A stretch of DNA of 64,000 bases from Linnemannia hyalina (Eukaryota > Mortierellomycota > Mortierellomycetes > Mortierellales > Mortierellaceae), in the NCBI GenBank assembly GCA_019671135.1, contig JAHRHY010000003.1, positions 2,294,001-2,358,000 of the forward strand, read 5' to 3'. Positions 9,491 to 19,864 of the stretch are shown here, piece by piece. Under the pieces are notes generated by a model that saw only the letters and a program-made list of their open reading frames with translations, searched no databases and had not been told where the DNA came from. The translations under genes and the position numbers were made by a program. How positions within the stretch are numbered: the first letter of the stretch is position 1; every line of letters starts with the position of its first letter.

Positions 9491-11535
9491 CTAGACGCCG
9501 CCGCCGTAGATCGACAACATGCGCTGCAACGCCAATCGTGCCGCGTCCTCGTCCTCCTCGTTGTCGCCTCCAGGTCCCTCGCCGTCCTCATCACTGCTAT
9601 AATACCCACCCTCGCCTTCATCTCCTTCCCCTTCCTCCTCCTCTCCTTCTTCACCCTCATCGCCAATCTCGTCTCCATACTGGTTGTCCACATCCATATC
9701 CATGTCTGTGTGCTGGTCCACTTCATCGTCGTCATGTTGACCTCTCTGCTCCTCACCAGGTTGCTCCTCGTGCTCGTCGAATTCAAGCTCATACAAATCC
9801 TCGTCATCCGCCTCTTGCTCCATCATATCGTCTACAGTGCGCTTGAGAGCGCGCTTTACAACCAGCTGCTTGATTTCCTCTAGAAGGCATAATAAAAGAC
9901 AGAGAAATGAATAGAAATGTAAGTAAACTGTTACTGTCATTACCGAAAAAAACAATTTGTTCCGCTTACATATAGTAGCTTACCCAACGAAGCGAAAGCC
10001 GGTGCGCTAGAAGCCTCCGGTCGGCCAATTTCACCTCGGCCTTGAAGCTGGTCCGAAGAGGTGACAGGACGGAACGCGTAGGACTCTCCTGGAGCCTGAT
10101 ACCTATGCCTATTTGGCTCTGCATCAGTATCGGTCTCCACTTCATCCGCCCTTTCCTCGTCTTGATCTTCTCCACCTTCCTCTCCTTGACCATCCTCATC
10201 TCCCTCGTCGGTCTCATATATTTTGCGTGCAGGAGGCTGACGCTTCCTAGTCTTGCGAGCGCGGGGCTTGATCTGATATAGAGTGGTGTCTCCTTCTGTT
10301 GTTTCCGTGTGGATACCCATCGCGGCTCTCATGGCGATAGCAGCAGCTCTAGCGGCCTTGGCCGTCCGGAGCCTCTTTTGGTAATGACGCTCGTTCATCC
10401 GGTCGTACGCCTGCAATTGCTGCGCTGATGGGGGCTTGCGAGCCTTGATTTTCTCCAGATCCGTAACATCCAGAACGCCACCTTCCGAGAGCTTGAGCAT
10501 ATTCAACATCACACCTTCCTCAAGTCGCAACTTGAGCAGCTCCTTGTGTAGCATTATCCCCATGACCTTTAGGGTCTCATGCTCCTGCTCCAACTCTGTA
10601 CAGACCAGCATCTGGAGCTCGTGCAGTGGAAGAGGTCGTGTTGCCAGCTGCGACAGTCGTTCCTGATGCGCGTCGTGCTGTTTGATCAAAAGCTCGATCG
10701 TTCCTGGAGGATGGGAATTGTTGGACGTGGCGTCACCTTGTGGTGCTGGTGCTGGAGGTTGATCATTGATCGCTTGTTGCGGCCGCTGGCTCCGTGGCTG
10801 ATGAGGTGTCCAGATCCGAGGTGGCTTGACGACCTTGAGTTTCTTGGACGGTTTAGGTTTTGGTTGTTTTTGTGGTTTAACGATCTTGACTTTTTTCTGC
10901 TTTTGAACGCGCTCCTCTCTTGTTGGAGATTCGAGGGGTTCTGCCGCGTGTAATATCGACGATGATGATGATGCTGCTGCTGTTGTTGGAGGTACTCGTG
11001 TGTGCGTTTTACCGGTTGTCCGGTCGTAGATGTTGCCTCTGGATTTTGCCGCGTTCCCGATCGCCTGTCGTGCCTGGGTCATTTCTCCAGTCGCTGATAC
11101 TCCGGTCTTTTTGATGATCCCATCCGGCCGTTGTGTTGGTGGGTAGGCTCTCTTCTTGTATACTGGTTTGATAGCCATCGGTTGTGCGCCTGAAAATGTC
11201 GTGAGATTGTCGGTGCCTGGATCTGAGGATTGTGTCGTGTCGCTTGGACTAGCAAGTGAAGTGACCGTGTTTTGTACGAGGTCTGTCGGTGTTGAAGTGA
11301 AACTGCTGAAGGGCAGGGTGATGGACATGCCTCCTATCTCGGCTGTGCCATGTGTGCTGGTGTATGTACTGCTGTTGCTGCTGCTTCGTGTGTGGGTCTG
11401 TTGAGCATGGCTGGAGGTGGAAGGTGTTGCTTGCACGGAATTAGGTGGAGTAGTAGTTGTTGTTTCGAGTGCCATGTCGGTGTCCATGGCAGCTGGTGCT
11501 GTTGTTGTCTTCTTTGTTGGATTCCTTTTTGTCAT
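9491..11535 (-). CDS. Unrecognised basic/acidic nuclear-type protein, two exons
   Basis: Exon 1 is 11535-9984 and exon 2 is 9879-9491. The 104-nt intron (GTAAGC...TAG) is in phase 1 and gives 646 residues. I do not recognise the family. The first ~120 residues are Thr/Ser-rich low complexity. A conserved-looking patch follows (YKKRAYPPTQRPDGIIKKTG, then SRGNIYDRTTGKTHTRVPP), then a Lys/Pro-rich stretch (KKVKIVKPQKQPKPKPSKK) that would serve as a nuclear localisation signal. Residues about 270-350 form a Leu/Glu-rich helix, probably a coiled coil (LHELQMLVCTELEQEHETLK). A basic Ala/Arg helix and an RKTRKRQPPARK patch follow, and the last ~130 residues are very acidic. This basic-core, acidic-tail layout suits a chromatin or nucleolar factor, for example a remodeller accessory subunit. 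That is inference only. It shares a divergent promoter region with ATG15. Confidence 0.75.
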
Positions 11536-11902
11536 TATGGTTGTTGATTGGTGTGCGTATGGTTGAGAGAGAGAGAGAAAGAGGCGAGAGCGGTGAAGAC
11601 AGAAAACAACAGAAAAATGGTGGCACTTTAAGCTAGTAAATGCGACTGCTTTTCAGTCTATCACGCCCAGCCAAGCTTTGCTCCAACTGGAAGTCAGACC
11701 CTCAGCTTGTGTTCCTTTTTCTTGTCCCTTCTCCCTTTCTCTCTTCATTGCTTTTCCTTTCTCGTCCCAACCTTTCCCGTCCCGTCCCACCCAACCTTTC
11801 TGCATCACTCTCCTCTCCTTTTTTTCTTCCTCTCCTTTCTTCTTGACATCACTTTTCTTCCCTTAACACACAAACTCACACACACACACACTGCGCCTGC
11901 CA
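11536..11902. promoter_or_regulatory. Shared divergent promoter region
   Basis: The two start codons (minus at 11535, plus at 11903) are only 367 bp apart, so both genes must draw on this interval. The ATG15 side is a pyrimidine tract (11700-11870) ending in a short (CA)n run at about 11879-11890. No specific factor site was identified. Confidence 0.55.
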
Positions 11903-13888
11903 ATGCCTCGACAAAGCTCGCTTGCATTCATCCCGCTCCTCACCCTCTACATCTTGGCCCTCACTTATCTCTCCCCTTCAGCTCACGCCCACCCCTTCCT
12001 CGCCTCTGTCTCTGACAATATTGGCGGAAACGACAACTCACAGCGCCCGTTCAACTCGCACCGCCACCCCAGTTCGCGATATGGCTCGCCGGTGACCATC
12101 CTTTCAGAGGGCCAGGAACTTCCTGACGAAACGCTTTCGCTTCGACACCTCCTGCACCATGGCGGCGATCGGTACCCGGGCCTGTTTCGGAGGATGGACC
12201 TGGAAGCGTCAGATATTCAACGATCAGAGCTGTTGACGGGTGAGTCGCTTGTCCATCGAGTCAAGGTGAAGGGCACCACGACTCTTAAACCCAGGGACCA
12301 GTCCTATCGGAATCAGGGGTTCAGGTCATTTGATACTTCGATTGGTCCTGAGTCGTGGACCAAACAGGTTGTTCCAGCTCCCGATGTGACAGACAAGGAG
12401 TCCGTCCTTCAACTCTCCAAGATGAACTACAACTCTTACACCGAGGTAGCCAGTCCTGGTTGGTATGACCTTGAGGGCAATTGGTCTGTCGTAAGTGATC
12501 CTTCCATTGCTTTTATTTTGTTTGTTTGTTTTTGTTTGTTGTTGTCAATTGCTTGTGCTTCTTGCCTTTTTTTTCTTCCAGAAGGAGAAAGTCTCCTTTG
12601 TGACATCAATGCGAACGGGACAAAAAGTGTCCAAAGGCGACGAAACTCCTTTTTTTGTATGTTCGTGTCTCCTAAAATACTTCTTTTTTTTCTTTCTTTT
12701 CATGCGCTATGTTTCTTGTCTTCTTGCGCCTTCTCGCAGAACTCGACCTTTGGCTGGGAGGAAGACGGCCTTCGCGGTCATGTGTTTGCCTCGGCAGACA
12801 ATTCGACACTTATCATCGCCATCAAAGGCACAAGTGCTGCCATTCTTGGCGGAGGTGGCGGCACGTCCACGCGTGACAAGATCAACGTAAGCTGGGCTCT
12901 TTGTCTTCTTTACTTGTTTGCCTACCTGGATGACACACACTTTGTAACTTGCTTGGTGTTGCAGAATGAAATATCCTATTGGCTTCCACTAACATTCTTA
13001 AGGCTTATGGCATGAATACACTGTAGGACAACCTCCTCTTTTCGTGCTGCTGTGCCAAGGTGGACAGAACCTGGCGTGGTGTCTGCGATTGTAATACTGG
13101 TGGATACCAATGTGACCAGACGTGCGTCGAGAACAGCGTTCAAAGCGGAGATATCTATTACGGGATCGCCATGGTAAGCATCAATCCAAACGATGGACGG
13201 GAAAGGTCATTATTGTCGATCAATGCGCATTGACACTGGTGCTAATGGTTGATTGTTGTTTTTTATTGTCAACAGACACTTTTGTGGGCAGTCCAGGATA
13301 TGTATCCGGGCGCAGAGGTCTGGCTGACAGGACACAGTCTGGGAGGCGGACTCACCGCCTTGCTGGGACTGACGTTTGGTATCCCAACAGTGACTTTTGA
13401 GACACCAGGAGACCGTCTTGCTGCCCAGAGACTGCATCTTCCCATGCCACCAGCCATCAACTGGGACGATTTCCCACTCTTTCACATTGGACATACTGCT
13501 GATCCAATCTTTCAAGGAGTTTGCAACGGCCCTGCTAGCACATGCTACTACTCTGGCTTTGCCATGGAAAGGTAACAACTGCAGCTTTATTTTTCTTGCA
13601 ATGCTATGTCCTCCCCTGGTGCAACTTTCCATTTCTGGGAGGTCTATCAAACGTTTTCCCAACCCTAACACAATTCTTGCCTATTACACATTCACGTTAT
13701 TGTTGTCTAGCAAATGTCACACGGGGCGGACATGCGTGTATGACCCTGTCACGGAAGATAATTGGAAGGTCGACATCCGAACACATCGACTGTTTGATAC
13801 GATTGAAGGCGTCATCAAGGTCAAGGAGGTTCCACCCTGCAAGACCGAGGTTGACTGCAAAGATTGTGAACTCTGGGAGTACAAGTAG
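11903..13888 (+). CDS. ATG15: Autophagy-related vacuolar phospholipase/lipase Atg15
   Basis: Six exons (11903-12490, 12582-12656, 12740-12886, 13027-13173, 13276-13571, 13711-13888) give 476 residues. Residues ~6-30 are a hydrophobic signal-anchor (LAFIPLLTLYILALTYLSP), as in yeast Atg15, which reaches the vacuole lumen by the multivesicular-body route. The class 3 lipase core is complete: GLRGHVFASADNSTLIIAIK with KGTSAA; the Atg15-type cysteine-rich segment (SCCCAKVDRTWRGVCDC); GHSLGGG with nucleophile Ser340; HTADP with Asp395; DIRTH with His443. The C-terminus keeps the family's VDCKDCELWEYK end. In yeast the enzyme breaks down autophagic-body and MVB membranes. All introns join in phase, which supports the model. 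No truncation was seen; the long Ser/Thr tail of some ascomycete orthologues is absent. Confidence 0.95.
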
Positions 13889-14890
13889 AGGAGGAAGAGA
13901 TGGTAGTGGTCGACACTAAGTGCATGAAAGAACAACAAACAACAGGTACAAACAAATAGAACAATTCTCTCTTCTTTGCCAAGGGTTTAGGATGATCCGC
14001 AGTGTGTGCGTCCATGGAATTGAAGCAGTCAGTGTGTGGGGTTCCTGGCGTCTTTTAGAAGGCGAGCTTTGCCCTGTCCGAGTGAGAGGGCGAGTGCAGC
14101 CTGTGGCAGTGATAGAGCACATGATGCCGATAGATGATGGCTTATGGGAAGGGGCGAATGAGATTCAGGAAGGGTGGGGCCTAAAAGAGCGAACCCTCTT
14201 TATCTGCACATGGGGTGTGGATGGATGTGTGGATGTGTTAGTCAGTGCACCTCTGACGTCTTCGACACTGCTGTCCTGCTGCCCTGCTGCCTGTCTCAAT
14301 CAGTCAGCACAGTGTCTATTTGACAGCGTTGTTTCTTGTGCCTTTGTGTCTCTTTTGTGCTTGCCCCATGGTTATGTTCTGTCTCTTTCTTTTATCTCTC
14401 CCTCTTTTTGATTGCATCATCAACTAATCCTCTTCTCCCTTCCCTTACTCATCAACATCTTCCTCTTCTTATTCCATCTACTGCACCTTTTTCTCTTCAG
14501 GGACAGGTCCACACATACACCCCCTCCACACACACACACACACTCACACACCCATTTCCATCCCCTAGTAGTAATGTCAATTTAAACCCCCATCGAACTC
14601 TCTTTGTTCCTTGCGGGTTCACACACACACACATACATACACACATACACTATCTCTCTCTCCCTCTAAATCACATCAACTCTTCCCACCAGCACCGTCA
14701 TCCCCCCCTATACTACTCCCAGTCCTATACTACTACCAGCCCTATCCTGTGAACCACTTATTCCCTCTCTCTCCCTCACTCGCTTATCGCACACTCACAT
14801 CTAACAACATCAAGAACAAAAAATCAGTTACAATATCACCCAACACTACTACCACCGCTTCCTTCAACATCCTCCATACCCCTGCTAACC
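13889..14890. other. ATG15 3' region and WNK gene leader
   Basis: No gene was seen. The right half (14360-14880) is a pyrimidine-rich leader with two (CA)n microsatellites (about 14528-14549 and 14621-14649), ending in A/C-rich sequence just before the kinase start. Confidence 0.6.
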
Positions 14891-17800
14891 ATGGCAGTAT
14901 CGGCTACCCAGGGCGACCTCGAAGACTCCGAGAACGAGGCGCCGCTTGAGACAGACCCGACCAATCGGTTTCAGCGCTGCGATGAGGTTCTCGGCGAGGG
15001 CGCCTACAAACTCGTCTACCGCGCCTGCGACCTCGAAGAAGGAAATGAGGTTGCCTGGAACCAGCTGCGATTCGACCATCTCTCCAAACGGGAAGCCCAA
15101 AAGATCCTCTCCGAGATCGAGATCCTCCAGTCCATCCGCAACGACCACATCATCAACTTTTATGCTTCCTGGTCAACCCCTGCGACACATGCTGGAGGAG
15201 AACGCATCGTCTTTATCACCGAGCTCATGTCTTCGGGCACCCTGAAGCAATATCTCAAAAAGACGCTAAAGGGCGCACTCAAGCCCAAGGTCGTAAAGTC
15301 CTGGTGCCGACAAATCCTCCAGGGACTCGCCTACCTTCATACCCACAGCCCGCCCATCATCCACCGCGACCTCAAGTGCGACAACATCTTTATCAACGGC
15401 AACAATGGCCAGCTCAAGATTGGTGACCTCGGCCTCGCTGTTGTCCGTCACCGCACTCACGTCTCCTCTGTCCTCGGTACTCCCGAGTTCATGGCCCCCG
15501 AGCTCTACGATGAAAAGTACGACGAGAAGGTCGATATCTACGCCTTTGGCATGTGTGTCCTGGAAATGGTAAGCCATCAGACGCTCTATCAGTACATCCT
15601 ATTCATATCTTTTTTTTACTCTCCAAGCAGCCGACAATCAACCTGCCCCAACAAAGCCTTCGAGCAGCGCCAGCACCAGCACTACACCATGATGGGAATA
15701 CAATGTGCCGAAATGGCATCACTTTCCAGAGATACATGGATTTTCAGCCATCAAGCCTTCCCCTTCAGGAAAGAAAGGAGTGAAAGGTGCAAGGAGAGAG
15801 AGAGCGGATTTTAGCATGGAGAGGAAAGAAAAAAACAAAAGAAAGTAAGGCTTTGAGTTTGCAGGACAAACTTCAAATAGGGAGGAGGGGGCAAAACACA
15901 AAAAAAAAAAAAAAAACAACGGGAAGAGCAAGCGGGACAAGTACCAAGGGAATAGTCTGCACATGGTCACCCGCAATGGTCGCACACACATCTCACGCAA
16001 GCTCAAACAGGGCGCAGAGAGCGGCTGACCAGCCAGCCCCCATCCTTGCATTCATTACATTGATATATGAACGACGGCGTGTTTATTTCAGATGCTGACA
16101 GTTAGCCTCTTGCTCTCTTATTTGTCCTTTTTTTGTTCGTTTCGTCTATGTTTCGCCTATGTTTGTTTGGCATGCTCATTTATTGCGCATCAAATATGCT
16201 CAGGTTACCAAGGACTATCCTTACGCCGAGTGCACGAACCAGGCCCAGATCTACAGAAAGGTCTCCCAGGGCATCAAGCCGCAAGCACTCGAGCATGTCC
16301 AGGACCCAGAGATCCGAGAGTTTATTGATCGTTGTCTGGACCACGATGCGACAACTCGCCCCTCATCCCAGGAGCTTCTTGACTCGGACTTTTTGAAGCC
16401 TTGCGCAGCCTTGACTTCGCCATACGGTCTTGACAGCCACGATATGCTCGACCCTCTGAACCAGCCCTCTCTTATGTATTCGACATCTTCCTCCGTCTCT
16501 CTCAACTCTGCCAGTCCGCTACCTATTTCCGTGTCAGGCATTATACCATCTAGAATTCAGACTGCGGCCCTGGCCCCGGTCCCAGTCGCCCCGCGCCCCG
16601 GCACTATACCCGCAGCAGAGTTCACCCTGACAACGGTCGATGTCGACAATAAGACATATCACATTCGCTCCAACATCTTGCCGCCTACACCTCCATTAAC
16701 CAGCCATGTCCTCGAGCCGGTTCCTCCCATTGGAAGTGAAGCCATGCTGTTGGCGGTTGAAGCTGCAGCTGCGGCCACAAAGTCTCCCGCAAGGGCTGCT
16801 CCAGCTCATTCTCATGGCGACTCTACCAAGATGTGCTTTATCCAGGTCGTACAGTATGGACAGTCTGTTGGAAGCCGCTTGAACTTCAAGATGGAGTGTA
16901 CTTGCCCTGTTGTTGGCGGAGGGTCCGGACCTGCTGGCACGCACGAGATCAAATTTCCTTTTGACACCGATGTTGACACTGTGGAGGAAGTTGTCGCTGA
17001 GATGATTCGCGAGCAGATCCTGTCTTCCGAAGACCAAGGCGAGGCCGTCTCCAGGATTCAGGAGCTTGTTACAGCAATCTTGGCTGCCAAGAAGGAGGAG
17101 GCCAAGAGAGCCACCGAGAGTCTTCACGCAGTGCTGCCTGTCTCTCAACCCGTCTCCCAGTCTATTACCCAAGGTGCTCTCACCAGTCTGCCATTGGCCG
17201 TTCAGCCTGCTCAATCGCCTCCATTGGTCTGGGGAGAATCTACCCTGAGCCCTGAGAGCGACCAAGGCTACGCGAGCTCGACCTCAATCAGGCTTCATCA
17301 ATCAGAGATCCCTCTGCCCCCGGCCACTATCAAGCTTCACCATTCAGAGATCCCTGTGCCTTTGATGATGATTTCTCCTCCCCTCAAACCTGTCCAGCTC
17401 CATCCCCTAGCGGCAAACGAGATCATACCCAAGCGGGCGCCTATTGAGGGTAAACCCCGGTCGGTAACCTACTCAGATGTCACACAGCTTTCTCAAGGCA
17501 TGCCTCGCTCTCTGTCGCCTTTGTTGCAACAACGCAATGCTTCCCGCGGTCCTACTGTAGGACCATCGCGTCCAAAGAGCGTCCACGACGTCAATTACAG
17601 GTCTACCTTCCCTGTCTCCCTCGACCGCAAGTTGGTTCCTGACAACACCCTGGCTGCATCTTCATCCACGCTGCCCAACCCTTCCTTCAAGCCCGTCGTT
17701 GCCAAAACTATTGAGCGATCAAGAAGCGTCAGCAACGCCGTCTTTGACAAGGACGACGACGTTGGCTATACCTCGCCTTTCCGTCACGGAGTGTCAAGTT

Positions 17801-18777
17801 CGTCCATCAAGAGCCGAGGTTTCAGTCGCGGCCATGCTCGGTCACCCTCGTGTGACCTGGCGTCGCTCATCCCTCATTCCATGGGCGTCCCTACCTCATT
17901 GCGCATCTTTAACCCACCAGAAGCGTCAACCAACGGTGACTTTAGAGGCAAGGCCCCATCTGAAGCTGGCTACTCAATGGCGGCACCGATTCCGGCGTTT
18001 GGAAAGGCTGTTGTTGGTCGACCTTCGATTGCTGCCACTATCGCCTCCAGTGCCCCCGTCTCGTCTTTCCTGCTCAGGGAGCCAACACCTCGTTTGGCGA
18101 ACGAGACTTTGACAGCAACATCCTCTCAAGTCCTCAAGGGCGATGTTCTATCGCACCCTGCGGACTCGACACTCACTGCACAAGGAACAGGATCTGATTC
18201 GGGAATTTCCAGCGGAGTATCGAGCCCTGCGTCAACCCTGCTACAAAATCACACTGTGCCCACTGTGGCAGAAGTTCCATTCCAGCCCACAATCGCCTCG
18301 CAGGATCTTCTTTCACCCTTCTCTGCGCCGTCAATCTCAACTTCGTCTCGTTCGCATTCTTTGGACCCCATGAGTAGTAGTCTCACCAGCGAGGGGCTCT
18401 TTCCGATTTTGATGACGCATGAGGCCAAGAAGAACATTGAGCTCTGGTCAGACCATGTTCAACAAAGGACCGCATCGGTCGTCTCGGGACCCGAAGATCT
18501 GCAGCGCGTGCCACATACCGCGTCGCTTCCCTCATCCAGCTGCACAGATATGTCGGACGATGAAGAAGAAGAGGACAACGAGGACGACGTGGACTTGCAG
18601 TTGCTGAAGGAACAGCAGAGGAAAGAGCTGGAGTGGATGCGATTGCAGCATGAGATGCAGTGGGAGGAGATGATGAAGCTGAAGGAGCAACGCGACAAGA
18701 CCGGCGAGCCCAGGATGCGGAGGACCAGCCATGTCAGCGGCACGTCCTGGCCAACGACCATTATGGATTCTCTGTAA
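14891..18777 (+). CDS. WNK (With-No-Lysine) serine/threonine protein kinase
   Basis: Exons 14891-15568 and 16204-18777 encode 1,083 residues, with a phase-0 intron of 635 nt splitting the kinase domain after MCVLEM. The kinase domain spans ~residues 27-305. The usual beta-3 lysine is missing: the strand reads EVAWNQ with Asn57. A lysine sits in the glycine loop instead (GEGAYKLVY, Lys40), which is the WNK hallmark. Other motifs: IIHRDLKCDN; DLGLAVV in place of DFG; SSVLGTPEFMAPE with the activation-loop serine; KYDEKVDIYAFGMC. Residues ~440-520 resemble the WNK PF2/OSR1-C autoinhibitory fold (HEIKFPFDTDVDTVEEVV). The rest is Ser/Pro-rich, and a Glu/Gln-rich coiled helix lies near the C-terminus. 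Animal WNKs sense chloride and osmotic stress and activate SPAK/OSR1; a similar osmotic role here is inference. Confidence 0.95.
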
Positions 18778-19864
18778 CGATGTCCTCGTGACCTCCTTTC
18801 ATCCCTTATGTTCTTTCTGGGATTCTTTGTTTTTCGTTCTTTTTTCACATTGTTGTCACCATGGGCAGTGACCAAGATGGGCTTGTACATACCCTTTTGC
18901 TTCTTCTACTCCTCGTTCTCTTTCTTTTCTTTTCTTTCGTTCCGTTCTTTGATATTCGTTCTTCGTTGTCCTTTCTGCCCCAGGGTATGTATCATAGCAA
19001 ACTGCAAAATGCAATTTTAATACAAAAAGTTCTTTCTTCGCCCTTCAAATGCTGTCGTCGTTATATTGCGTGTTTTCCTGCATAGCACAATGGTAATGCC
19101 ACGACGGTATCCGTTCAATGAATGCGTTGCAGAAGACAAATAGATCGGGTTGGGCGGAGCAGAGAACGAATGCGGCGTCCAGATTCTGGTTCCCAGGGTT
19201 CCAATTAGTGGTTTCAAGTAACCCCCAGCCTGGCACTTGGTCAATAAGCATCGGTACATACACCCTTCTTTCCTTCCCGCTTTGATCACCCACCACTTGT
19301 CGTTGTGTTCCTTCTTTTATTGCCCCTCCATCGTCTTTGTTGTCAATATTTTTGTTATGGAAAGTAGAAGTCGCTTCTTTTCTTCCAAGTCTCTTGACCA
19401 GACCACCTCTCGTTTTGTTACTACCCTTTCTTTTCATTGCATCGCTACTCTTCCTTTTATCTTTTGTCTTCTCCTACCCCACGCTTCTCCTTTTTACTTG
19501 CTCCATCCTCTACGCCACTATCACAATACACACCGACATGGGTCACAAGAGCGTCTTGGACTGACTTTTGCTACTCGCCCCCCTTTCTAACCTCGACCGA
19601 TCCACCCAACCACCCCTTCACCCCTTCACCGCTCTTTGTTTCCTTTCCTCTCCTTGCAACTAGCAGGCACAATCAATTAACCCCTAACCACCAACCAACA
19701 AAGAGCTGCAACGCACAGCAAAATTTCCCACCCCATTTTCTTCAAGAGCGTTCATCGAAAACTTACCACTCTCTTGCTCCACTCATCCCTTCCTTCTCGG
19801 CACCCCTCCCTTTCTTCGTTCCCCTCCACACCCCTCGGCACCGGGTTCTTTGGAAAACAGTGAA
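18778..19864. other. Intergenic: WNK 3' side and receptor-gene leader
   Basis: No gene is supported. Both halves are T/C-rich on the plus strand. The right part (19260-19860) is a C/T/A-rich leader of the sort seen before most plus-strand genes here. Confidence 0.55.

Noticed and set aside
9208..9846. 212-codon plus-strand frame
   Set aside because: It is antisense to the acidic tail exon; GAG/GAT codons read backwards give Leu/Pro/Ile/His runs.
12491..12739. Reading through ATG15 introns as coding
   Set aside because: The in-frame run-on is Leu/Cys/Phe-rich. Splicing at GTAAGT/CAG and GTATGT/CAG restores the lipase sequence in phase.
16696..17265. 189-codon minus-strand frame
   Set aside because: Shadow of the WNK second exon; no motif, no start context.
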